Source: Actinernus sp. WN-2022
Lineage: Eukaryota > Cnidaria > Anthozoa > Actiniaria > Actinernidae
Length of the DNA: 64,000 bases
Assembly (NCBI GenBank): GCA_030867875.1
Contig: JAOWCC010000239.1
Coordinates: 186,001 to 250,000, forward strand
Direction: 5' to 3'
The notes below the pieces were generated by a model that did no database searches, was not told the origin of the DNA, and saw only the letters and a list, made by a program, of their open reading frames with translations. Each line of letters starts with the position of its first letter. Position 1 is the first letter of the stretch. Position numbers and translations under genes: made by a program. Below, one piece after another: positions 55,701 through 64,000 of this stretch.

Positions 55701-56717
55701 TGTCGAATCGGCAAGCTGTTATGCAGTCCTTGATGGCCAAAAGGGTACCACCTCCAATCCTTTGGAACCGGTCATTTCTGAAAATCTGGTAGCCATAAGG
55801 CAGAATCTCTCCATCAGACACGTCGTGAGTCAGCCATGTTTCGGTTATACCGATAATGTCCAGACAGTGACTGTATACGATCTCTTGAAAGTCTTGTAGT
55901 TTACAAGATGACCGCCCCGCGCCATTAGTTGTTAACAAAGACTTTAGGCTGCGAGCATTCTGGAGGAAACATCGGATGGTTTTGTTGTTGGGTCCAGGAT
56001 TTGTTTGCACGTCATTGCTTTTTGACAGGACAAGAATGACAGGATTAAATGTAGCAGTAGAGTTTGAGTAGTAGCCAAGTCTTCGACGTAAAAAGCACCG
56101 TTTGACTGTAGTTGATGACAACCAGTATTTGGCGTAGAAAATTTGATCAGTCGCGCCAAAGTTGAAAACATTGGCGACAGGTTTGTCGAGCAGATTAGTA
56201 GCTTGGTTGCAGTAGGTAAAAAGTTTAAGTGTGGATAAGTTTATCACAGTTAAAAAGCAAAAAAAGAGCAGAGGCCATAAAACGTGGCCGACCGCCATGT
56301 TGCACGCACACAAAGTTCCTTTAGATAAATGTAGTTTTCCTCGCGCACAAGGAAGATGTTCTTTGGCGCGCGCAACAGTTCTGTCTTGACAAATTTCCAG
56401 CACGCGCTAAGATCCGTTGGATGCGGACGATTGACGAGTCCCTTTTGTGGCGTCAGCGGTACGCGGTAGATCCAACCGTTATCACGCTGGCATGATCAGA
56501 AATTAATCCAAAAGTAACGGAAAAACCGTTTAAGATTGTCCCCAAAACTCCAATGAAACAGTCAGTAGACGAGGCCAATAAACGTCTTCCTTCTTGAAAT
56601 AATCTTCAAGTATTCACACAACTTGTCACCCAATGAGATGGTACAAAATGTTGTGATGACGGTAAAAAAAATGAGAAAATCGAGGAGCTAAGAAAGACGC
56701 ACCCACTTGCTTTGGCG
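52798..56717 (-). mobile_element. full-length CR1-like LINE, intact ORF
   Basis: Minus-strand LINE with a 26-base A tail (T run 52799-52824), 3' UTR of about 220 bases, a single intact long frame, and a 5' UTR of about 420 bases. The boundaries are set by comparison with the unoccupied paralogous site at 61350-61603. Short loss of target bases (GTTGCAA of the empty site) is seen at the 5' junction. Confidence 0.9.
53044..56298 (-). CDS. CR1-like LINE polyprotein, intact (2A-like, APE, RT)
   Basis: Start chosen at MAVGHV (56298), in AACATGGCG context and directly before a hydrophobic segment (LWPLLFFCFLTVINL); an upstream in-frame ATG at 56403 is also possible. About 1,084 residues. A 2A-like NDVQTNPGP lies near residue 105 (about 55990); D, N, P, G, P are conserved and Glu is Gln. 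Next is the APE endonuclease (FLQNARSLKS, GITETWLTHDV, LLFGDFNMPNINW, SSDHKAILF) and the RT (YRPISLLPIISKVFEK, LYLDFAKAFDSINH, GVPQGSILGPILF, catalytic MFADDTKCY, with F for Y), then the C-terminal LVRSILCYGSQVWAPQ. No stop or frameshift. Of the LINEs in this window it is the only one that could be competent, provided promoter and tail suffice. Confidence 0.93.
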   Translation of the reverse strand: MAVGHVLWPLLFFCFLTVINLSTLKLFTYCNQATNLLDKPVANVFNFGATDQIFYAKYWLSSTTVKRCFLRRRLGYYSNSTATFNPVILVLSKSNDVQTNPGPNNKTIRCFLQNARSLKSLLTTNGAGRSSCKLQDFQEIVYSHCLDIIGITETWLTHDVSDGEILPYGYQIFRNDRFQRIGGGTLLAIKDCITACRFDSSSNTNLELEYVAAEVQLKDRRKLLIAVIYRPPSSPPSWFKSFEDLVLSFQSSGNKDILLFGDFNMPNINWLEGSGFSNSSDQSDFCDFLSDLNLFQLVDEPTRSQNILDLVITNMVEKISGLEVSKEVSISSDHKAILFDLQIHPYRKPSTPRVVYNFKNGDFDSLRTTLTQKPIDDIFSVNDIDICWLRWKAWFLEAVNNCIPKTKLKRADSPPWIDGEVVHSINKRNTLRRRAIRENKRELWERVKLLRKDTKYLIRAKFNSYIEKLTKTSTVSNNNNKIWSFFKAKSNKGSIPDTVELGDTKYDTPLGKAEAFNIYFASTFRQPNLATAIPAVEPFTTATLSNVVLSLSDVLRNLVTLDVSKAVGPDGIPSRLLRECAIQIAPSLTRLFNLSLFCGKFPADWKEANITPIFKKDSKKLVSNYRPISLLPIISKVFEKCVLKNTLPYFLQVISDSQFGFLEGRSCISQLLTVFHEIGALLDKNIETDILYLDFAKAFDSINHIKLLTKLRLYGVAGALWDWFADYLSNRRQRVVIEGSSSSWTPVVSGVPQGSILGPILFLLYVNDLPSVTSASTRSVMFADDTKCYRSQKSQQDHLALQYDLNGLVSWSVKWDLAFNSSKCEVLKISRRRNPLVRLYNIDHDALKESSSQKDLGIIISNDLRWHNQVVSVVAKSNKVLGFLRRNTPNSLGVTLRRTLYLTLVRSILCYGSQVWAPQSSSRDIQLLELIQRRATKFMLKVDLPYKDRLLKLNLLPLSYWLEYLDLIYLFKCRLKLNNTDLSSYVTPCSLSSRSTRSTTGSDYKLNPCKTSTYRDSFFNRIVILWNSLPLNIKSCSSISSFKTLLRAHYLALLLSTFDPDRIRTYKTICSKCRSTNTSTICCR

Positions 56718-56915
56718 CGCGCTAACCAGCTCTCCCTTGACAACCAACAGAGATTGACTGACCCGTGGTATCATAGCTGGACTTCGAAGCGTTTTTCTTT
56801 CCTTCTTACTAAATTGATCTCGAAATAAGTCTGATAGAGAACAACAGAAAAGATTTATCTTTACTTTTGATCCGGTATTTTGTCAAATATGCTGGGCAAA
56901 ATAGAGTTTGGACGC
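56718..56915. repeat. paralogous block, 5' side of the LINE target
   Basis: GCTAACCAGCTCTCCCTTGAC through GGGCAAAATAGAGTTTGG; inverted copy at 61354-61545 with a few small changes. The empty copy joins it directly to the block at 52741-52797. Confidence 0.9.
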
Positions 56916-59462
56916 TCAAACGAATTCACCTCGAATGTCGGGTATTTCGTAAACATGGCGGCCGCTAAACAGTACTATGGTGAACTCTTTCGATTGCTTG
57001 TTTTAATGCTGGTGAATAATCAGACAAATACAATAAACTTTTGCTTAGGATTCCAAAGAATATTGGGATGAATATTGTTTACTCCAGGCGCTCGTACTAA
57101 AATAATCCTGTTTAACTTTAAATTCAGGTCCAGCTTGACTAAAATATTCATAAATGATGGAACATGGTGTATTATTATTTTTAATGTTCGTAATTTCCGT
57201 CACCTGAACTATTAGAAAAGGACAGGATATGGCTAGCTACATGTACTATACTTGTGGAGATGCAGAAATTATCTTAGAATATTAATTTAGTATGATACTG
57301 AATCAGTGGGTGTTGAAAAAGCAAAAAGTACAGCAGATGCAAATGATCACTGCAGTCATGTCATTTATATGTAATGTAATTAAAGCTTACATATCCAGTT
57401 TTGAAGCAAAGAAAAATATCAGGTTTGATAAGATTTATATCTTGGAGAGAATGTTATATATTTTGTTTCTGATTTTGCTATTACAGCCAGTAACAGGCAT
57501 ACATTATTAATCACTCACTATAAAATTAATATCATTAAAGGTACACTATCAACCCAAAAATGATAAACGTTCTCATGACTAAAGACCAAAATATCTACTC
57601 AGATTACCAGTGTACTGGTCGAGAAAATTTGAGACAATTTTCATAAAGGATGGCAAAGATTTGAGTGGATGAAAAATACTGCTTTTAAGAAAAATTGAGT
57701 GACTTAATATATATTGAAATATGTTCACTGTAACCGAAATCAAGTTTATAGAATTAGCTTTTTTAATCCACTTTGTCATCCTTTATTGACAAAAAACATA
57801 TCAGGGTATTCATATAGTATTACTCTTCGGTTTCAGGGTGTTATTTTTGTAGTTTTGTTTTAAAGAAACCTGACTATTCAATTCCAATTACAGTGCCCCT
57901 TTGACATCCACTAGACCATGTAAGATATATATACTAGATTAAGTAGTCATGATAGACACACAGGTAAAAAATTGTATTGTATATGGCATAACCTATCATG
58001 TCATGAGAAGTAATAAGGATTATAGGAGTGGGAGTTTATAAATAGAGCAGTAAGTTTTCCAAGTGTTAGTAAATCTGGGAAATTATTTTCATTTTTAAAA
58101 GAAAAATATATACGGTTGGATGTTATTTTGTGAATTGTAAGAAACTTGATTCAGGTGAATAAATATCTTTCTCCTTTGCTTTGTTTGTGTGATATAAAGG
58201 CATTCTCAACTATATAAAACTGATCAGTTTTTCTCAACCAAATATTTTCCTCTAAATTATTTTATTATTTATTTATTTATTATTTTATTTATTTCAAGTT
58301 TCGCCAAAAGGCTGAGGACGTGAGAAAACAATAGGACACAAAATCCCCTACAAGGCTTTCACACCCAGCCAAACTCAGTAATAAGAACGAAAAACCCAAC
58401 CCCATTACACCATTGATAACTAATTAATGCTAAGTTAAATATACTAAATAACAATTATTATAAGGGAAGGTATATTTAATGTGGAAAGGGGGGTATGAAG
58501 ATGTTGAAATTGAAACTTAAAAATTTTCAGCATCTCCCTTGTAACACTAACTTCAGTATTTTTCGACCCTCCCCCTACATTCCCTAAAATATTTTCAGAC
58601 CCCCCTCAACATCTTCATATCCCCCTTTCCATATTAAATATACCTTCCCTAATTAGACTTAATTTGTATAAGATAGATAATTACATTGAAGCAACAGTAT
58701 ATTAGGAAAGAAGAATGGTATCTCAGGGAAACTTATTACTTATCATTAATGATTTACTCAATATGTGCATGCCAACGTAAGGCTGATGCAGCGACATTAA
58801 ATTACTTTATATGATCTAATATTGTTGCCATCAAAAACATTATGTAAGCGCATCAAATAAAATGATTTTAGTTGCCATTTGAAGGAAGTGAGAGACTGAG
58901 CAGCTTTAATATTCTATTGAAAAAAAAAGAGTCACAAAAAGGGGAGGTTCTTGCATACTGAGTATTAAGGTAACGGTCCGGTTTGGCACAGCTGGAACGC
59001 CCCTGACTGTATGAAGTATAATGATTGATACCAGATTAAGGATACCTGATTTGCACTTAAAGAAAAACACTAAGTATTCCATCCATTAATTTAATAAGAG
59101 GAAGCATATTAAGCTAAGATTTTAAAAATTAAATCAATCAAATTCTTAGTTCTTTATCATGTTCTAGCATGTCACTTTTTGAAACATTGGAGTTGACATG
59201 TTTGCTGCAGAAAGCTTACAAGGTGTTTAATAAGTTCTCAATATTTCATGTCACCACATCAAACATAGGAAAAAATATAGTTGAGAAAAACTGACTCCCT
59301 CTATTAAGAAAAGGAGCTTGCTAGAAAACATACTATTAAAGGTGTCAGAGCACTAAGCTTGCGATATGGTTAAAGACACATGATAATACAAGACAAGTTC
59401 TTCAAAGTTAACTATTTTATTTATTTTCCATTTTCTTCTTCTAGAGAGCTTGGCCTTCCTTT
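56916..59462. other. AT-rich spacer with one MITE
   Basis: ATGGCGGCCGC at 56955-56965 stands out in context but no good frame follows. The rest is AT-rich; frames such as 57292-57510 are hydrophobic without family features. It contains the MITE at 58463-58650. Confidence 0.4.
58463..58650. mobile_element. 188-bp MITE with AGGGAAGGTATATTTAAT ends
   Basis: The outer 43 bases of each side are near-perfect reverse complements (AGGGAAGGTATATTTAATGT, then GGAAAGGGGGGTATGAAGAT). No unambiguous target duplication. Confidence 0.85.
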
Positions 59463-59471
59463 GGTCATATC

Positions 59472-59752
59472 ATAGTTAATAGAGTGGAATGGTTATGAAA
59501 CCCGGCAAACTTCAAAGGGGCTAACAAAGTCGCTGCGATTTATGTTGGAAGGGGGCAAGACAAAAGATTGTGCAGGGTCATAGTTCATTAGCGTCCCCTG
59601 AACGACTGAACTCACACGTTTCTATTGGCTGATTGATTAACACATTGGAATTTCTATTGTGTTTTGTGCAGGGTAGTGGTTGAAAAAAGCTAACAAAGAC
59701 ATATAACAAAGAAGGTCGCTGGGTTTCATAACCATTCCACTCTATTAACTAT
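59472..59752. mobile_element. 281-bp MITE copy 2, 9-bp target duplication
   Basis: Same family and length as 17564-17844 but inverted. The 9-bp GGTCATATC flanks both sides (59463-59471 and 59753-59761). The copies differ at roughly one base in thirty, so they are young. Confidence 0.95.
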
Positions 59753-59980
59753 GGTCATATCGAGCATATTTGCATCACTGACACACTGACACTGGCCGGG
59801 TGCCGTTCGTCAATGTTTCGTGTAGTCTCCGAAGTTATAAAACTGAGAAATTAACTCCGTAATTACTGGTTTATATAATATTTTATAAAATAACCCAGAG
59901 GAAACTCGCGCGCTGATTGGCTGAAAGCCGTGTTTATATGAGATTGTGAATTAAATCAAAATGGCAAACGACAAGAAAGA

Positions 59981-60220
59981 ATGTCTTCACCAAATGTTGA
60001 CTTTCAATATGATTTTAATCAGCAAAACCGACAGATATATTTAACAAAAATACAACCAACCGACGAAGTTATCAAAGACAAAATTGCTAACCATCCCGGC
60101 CGAGATAATTTTATTCGCGGATCCAACAAACAAAAGTCAAAACCACTTTTCGTTGAACTTATTTTGTACGGTAAAACTAAAGACATAAACGGCTTAACAA
60201 GTCTAGTTTTTAAACAATAG
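59981..60220 (+). CDS. hypothetical 79-aa ORF
   Basis: ATG at 59981 opens 79 codons with no family recognised (MSSPNVDFQYDFNQQNRQIY...). Composition is hydrophilic, unlike surrounding chance frames. An alternative ATG at 59961 in a better context gives only 26 codons. May be a first exon or an element fragment. Confidence 0.25.
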   Translation: MSSPNVDFQYDFNQQNRQIYLTKIQPTDEVIKDKIANHPGRDNFIRGSNKQKSKPLFVELILYGKTKDINGLTSLVFKQ

Positions 60221-60462
60221 TGAGGAATCGAGCTAGAGTACAAGAGAGGGAAAAGCAAGGCAACATTTTCATTTTTTGTTCTGTCTTTTTTTAATCCCAA
60301 ACCGTAAAAGTACATTTCGTCGGCGACAAAGTCACGAAATAATAAGCCTTCATATAAGCTAAAGGCCACTTGTTATCATTCATCCTGCTTGGTCTTAAAT
60401 AATTCAGATAAGGTTTTTAGCTTTTTCCTTGCCGTTTTTTGAACAACTACATGAATTTTGCA

Positions 60463-60555
60463 ACCCTGCTAGCAGAGGTTCTTTTCTCTTACCCTCTCTC
60501 CAGCCCCACTAACGAGCTGGAGAGGGTAAGAGAAAATAACCTCTGCTAGCAGGGT
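60463..60555. mobile_element. 93-bp MITE, TGAATTTTGCA target duplication
   Basis: Ends ACCCTGCTAGCAGAGGTT and reverse complement with hairpin core TCTTACCCTCTCCAGC. TGAATTTTGCA is directly repeated at 60452-60462 and 60556-60566. Related to 47146-47250 by the CCCTGCNNGCAGAGGTT ends. Confidence 0.95.
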
Positions 60556-60566
60556 TGAATTTTGCA

Positions 60567-61120
60567 AACTCACGTGCGACAGTTCAGGTTGATATAACAA
60601 CCAAATGACAACTTGTTGATTTTTTACAGAACAAAATGAGCTTTTCCTCTTACCTTGCACTCTTAGCCTCACCTCATTGGAAGGAAGGTTCCAACAGCTA
60701 GATCTTTCCATTGAGTTTGGCGAAAATAAAAGTTCATTCATTGATTCATCAAAACGTTCAACAGGGGATCGGGAATCATGTTTCCTCGTGTACATTCAGC
60801 GACAAAAACAACCAGTTCAAGTCCTCTACTCCTTGAATGCCTTTATGCCTTAAATTTCCGGTGGGAAATGTCTTGAATTCCGAGTTATTCTCATTTCGGG
60901 GAATGTCGAAGCAAATGTTTTCAAAATAGAGCCACACACTGACACAGATCGAGCATGCCTTCGTTTCTCTCAGTTCTGCCTTGGCCTGGGGAATTTCCCG
61001 CACTGTGCAAACTCACCATCGGTCGATTTCTGACGAATGTTACAGTTAGGAGAATTGATCTTCTGATCATGAGTGCGTAAGATTTATCTCTCGTATTTTT
61101 CCTGTTCGTTATTTTATAAA
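60567..61120. other. unassigned sequence
   Basis: Minus-strand frames of 75-108 codons overlap here (60469-61148) but switch phase and have no family features. A multi-exon gene cannot be excluded. Confidence 0.3.
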
Positions 61121-61253
61121 AGCAATATAACACGCTTTCCATTTCCATGTCTCGCCTAGCGGCTCGTGATTTTCAAGTTTTTCTTTGTTCTCCCAACATA
61201 TCCCGCGTGTTTATATAAGAGAGCAAAGACATGGAAAGCGTGTTATATTGCTT
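61121..61253. mobile_element. 133-bp foldback
   Basis: AGCAATATAACACGCTTTCC at the left recurs as reverse complement at the right; arms run about 33 bases with a few-base bulge. No target duplication identified. Confidence 0.8.
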
Positions 61254-61349
61254 AAGTATAAAATAAAGAATGAATCTGCTCAACTATTACAATACTATTC
61301 TTTTAATTATGAATACTTACCTTGTTGCCATGTTCGGCAAATTCAGTCC

Positions 61350-61605
61350 AAACTCTATTTTGCCCAACATATTTGTCGAAATACTGGATCAAAAGTAATA
61401 AAGACACCTTTACTTTTGTTCTCTATCAGACTTATTTCGAGATCAATTTAGTAAGAAGGAAAGAAAAACGCTTCGAAGTCCAGCTATGAGTACCACGGGT
61501 CAGTCAATCTCTGTTGGTTGTCAAGGGAGAGCTGGTTAGCTTGCAACCCAGTATGGCGTTGCTATGGGCCAGCAAGTCACGTGACCATCTGTTGCAAAAG
61601 GCCTG
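61350..61605. repeat. unoccupied paralog of the LINE target site
   Basis: Reverse complement of 56718-56915 fused directly to the reverse complement of 52741-52797, with GTTGCAA between. Left of it a GTAAGT donor-like word on the minus strand (61320-61325) follows AACATGGCAACAAG, hinting that this block may be the 5' exon of some transcript. Confidence 0.9.
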
Positions 61606-62654
61606 TCGGACCCGGTTTCATGAGAAAAAATGGCTCCAAAACCCGGATTTCCAAATTATTGTGAAAACAAACTCGGATTTTCTCCCTGGTTGGTTATTCT
61701 CAATCGTCAAACCCGGAATTTCTTTTCTTCTTTTTTTAAGAAAAACCCTGACCCGGAAATCGAAATTAAGTTCAGACCTGGACCCGGTACCGTCTCAGGT
61801 AGATATTTCGTTATAAACGAGAGTGCAATCCCTCCCCCCCCCCCCCTCTCCCCTCCCCCGTTGTCCCCGGTCCTCCCAATAAGGCGTGGTCTCACCATTT
61901 GCATTTGTGAACGAGATTCAGTAACTCACAAGGCCATTTCAACATATACAAACGGTCACGTTGTGAAAAAGATATGTATTCTGATTAAAATGTTTCCCCA
62001 AATCTAAATTCATTTTACTTAAATATGCGAGCTAGTGGCCATAAAATAGGTTGAATTAATGCTTTCAGAAAGTTTTGTTTTGTATTTGAATGAATGAATT
62101 AAACGTGTATTTAAGCAGGGTAATCCCTTCCGGTTACAAACCGTTTTGCGACAAATGTCTAGATATTTCTGGCCGTATCTTTTCAGGACTCGTGGTTATT
62201 TTTATCCACGCAAAGCATGCCATGCTCAGGTTAGGACTGCCGTGCTCAGGTTATGAGTGCTGTGTCTAAAACGACTATCATGTAATCCGTGCTATTATCT
62301 CCAACATTCAATCCGCTGTGTCCATCCTTTTGTTGCATTTCTGTTTGATTTTCTCGAGTGTTTCATTCAGCTCTTTTTTAATGCTTATTATCGCTGGGTG
62401 TTCTTTTATATTTTCCTATCAAGAGACTAATTTTGTAGCGCTTGCTTGTTAGTCTGACAATTCGTCCTCAAGTTTGTCTTCATACTCGAGTCTAAATATT
62501 GATTCATTTCTCTAAAAAATCCTACTTGATACATACATATGAGTTATTTACCGGCTGAGAGGTCCGTATAGAGAAACATTGTGCACGAAGTCTTGTAATG
62601 TACTAAACGAGGCCGCATTACTATATCAACACCGAATGCACAGTTTTTCTATAC
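61606..62654. other. spacer
   Basis: Contains repeated ACCCGG words (61617-61791) and a C-rich tract (61832-61860). No gene supported. Confidence 0.4.
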
Positions 62655-63650
62655 AGACCGACCCTAATCCGGTAAATAACGTATGTTTTCCTCTATTCTC
62701 TTTCTATTTGAGAATCGAATCATTGTACAACCTCCAGTTCATTGAAAGAGCGCGCACTAGTTATCGTGACCGTGGACAGAGATAGGAAAAGCCGCCCGCC
62801 CCTGGAATCAGTCATATCGCAGGAAATTGTAGCTTACCGCCCGCTCGCGCTCGAAAAAAAATAATTGTTTCTTTTTCGTCAGGTAGCAGCTGGACCAATT
62901 TCAACGGGCATACTGTTTGTGATCCTCAGTTGAACTTTAGTTAACGTGTCTTTGATAAATTGAGAAATTTCAATGTCATGCACGAATGTCATGGAAAACA
63001 TCCCACTAAATATGTAAATTGTAGGAAATAGGTTTTCATGTTAACGTTATTCAAGTGAATTGAAATACGTAAAGGCAAGGCTGCCAACCAGAACAATGTT
63101 TTGATATTCACCTAAAATATCCACCTATTCATGTTGTCAACAACAAAAACCATGATATACGCTTAAATTACTTATTGTGCAAATCAGGATATATGTTACT
63201 TGGCAATTTCTTTGCCTTTCCACTTTTAATGATTCGGAAGATTTCATCACAAAGCAATATTAGCGTTACCATTTAATTGCCATCGCATGTGAATATTGAT
63301 GAAGGCTAACTTGCTCTTTCTCTACAAGGTATAGTGGATTTTAAAGCTGTTGTTATCTTAGGAACACGTAGGCCAAGAAGTACAGGATTCATAGCAGAGT
63401 TTATCATGATGAACCTGGATGCAAACTGCCACATGTAATTACTGGCTTTACGACTCACAAGTGTTCCCTCGTAAAACATCACATTCACGAAATAAAGGTT
63501 GACAGAAATGAAAAAAGGAAGTGCCGCTAACCAAAATAACACAACAATTAGAATGATTGTGACTGTCATTTTTCGGTCTCTCTCAATTCTTCTTGCGTTG
63601 TTTTCTTTTCCCTCGTCTTGTTGAGCTTGTTCGGCATCTCTTTCAGCATT
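62655..63650. repeat. receptor-locus duplication, right copy
   Basis: Same orientation as 51030-51899; shares the ACCCTAATCCGGTAAAT start, the ATGTCATGGAAAACATCCCA word and the receptor 3' end. Confidence 0.85.
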
Positions 63651-64000
63651 GCATGTTAACTGCTGGATTTGCTGTCTTTGCCGTTTTAACCTCTTAAAAA
63701 TTACAACATAAGTCACAGTCATTAGGACTAGTGGAAGAGAAACATGACTGTGGCTGTAGATGAGAAGAAGTACTGTGGATGGGATACCAAACAAAGGGAG
63801 CAGGCACATAAACAAAGCTAGCACCCAGATTATGGCAATGACCATCTTGACTCTTCGACTTGTGACTAAGATCTTGTAAGGTAGGGGTCGAAGCACGGCA
63901 ATCAGTCTATCAAACGACATCGCAGCGATAGTCAAATTGCTAACAAACACGACAAGGCTCCCAAGAAAGTAACAGGTAGCAGTGAGCAAGAAATTATGGC
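63306..64000 (-). CDS. rhodopsin-like class A GPCR, 5' end beyond the window
   Basis: About 230 codons from the window edge to a stop at 63306. Visible parts: end of TM3 with SNLTIAAMSFDRLIAVLRP (a DRL version of the DRY motif), TM4 (MVIAIIWVLALFMCLLPLF), TM5 (SLPLVLMTVTYVVIFKRL), a third intracellular loop rich in Gln/Glu/Arg, TM6 with LFWLAALPFF (F for C in the CWxP position) and TM7 with MINSAMNPVLLGLR (NPxxL-type instead of NPxxY). It should couple an extracellular ligand to G proteins at the plasma membrane; ligand unknown. The 5' frame stays open to 64000, so the start is outside. The truncated relative lies at 51591-51899. Confidence 0.9.
   Translation of the reverse strand, partial: HNFLLTATCYFLGSLVVFVSNLTIAAMSFDRLIAVLRPLPYKILVTSRRVKMVIAIIWVLALFMCLLPLFGIPSTVLLLIYSHSHVSLPLVLMTVTYVVIFKRLKRQRQQIQQLTCNAERDAEQAQQDEGKENNARRIERDRKMTVTIILIVVLFWLAALPFFISVNLYFVNVMFYEGTLVSRKASNYMWQFASRFIMINSAMNPVLLGLRVPKITTALKSTIPCRERAS

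Overview
The window looks like nuclear DNA of a cnidarian, most likely an anthozoan such as a stony coral. This rests on remembered family resemblance, not a search: class A receptor genes, GT-AG introns of about 0.9 to 2 kb, AT-rich spacers, and repeat families I associate with corals and anemones (CR1-like LINEs with 2A-like motifs, a tRNA-derived SINE, Polinton-type and IS3-like DNA transposons). It is a transposon-dense region with only two convincing non-repeat gene families: a SAP-domain gene at 1.7-9.7 kb, which may itself be a multicopy mobile-type gene, and a rhodopsin-like receptor at the right edge with a truncated relative at 51.6 kb.

Layout. 1-9.7 kb: a minus-strand spliced gene (exons near 9.7-9.5, 9.42-8.58 and 6.67-1.67 kb), cut in its last exon by a 2.2 kb 5'-truncated LINE; its large intron holds a SINE and a MITE. 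9.7-12.0 kb: spacer. 12.04-18.86 kb: a TIR element split by a decayed minus-strand LINE whose ORF1 joins a viroplasmin/RNase H1-like hybrid-binding fold, a coiled coil and an SGNH esterase; two MITEs sit inside it. 18.9-22.9 kb: a second minus-strand LINE (CR1-like; 2A-like motif, PHD finger, endonuclease, reverse transcriptase) with one stop and one frameshift. 23.75-29.35 kb: a 5.6 kb near-perfect palindrome that behaves as one integrated transposon (6-bp target duplication, AG-starting termini) and carries mirrored copies of three Polinton-type genes. 31.95-46.56 kb: a 14.6 kb TIR element with a 6-bp target duplication, 7-bp subterminal arrays, a small spliced gene at its left end and a DDE transposase at its right end, loaded with nested insertions: MITEs, a foldback, a 2.7 kb TIR element, and a 4.6 kb reading frame with a PIN-like nuclease and a tesmin-type CXC domain broken by two in-frame stops. 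46.6-51 kb: spacer with two MITEs. 51-64 kb: a receptor duplication enclosing an intact 3.9 kb CR1-like LINE, whose unoccupied paralogous site is present 5 kb away, and more MITEs.

The genes do not form a pathway. They are mostly autonomous elements (reverse transcriptases, transposase) and short elements they may mobilise. Precise target duplications, interrupted reading frames and one filled/empty site pair allow the order of many insertions to be read directly.
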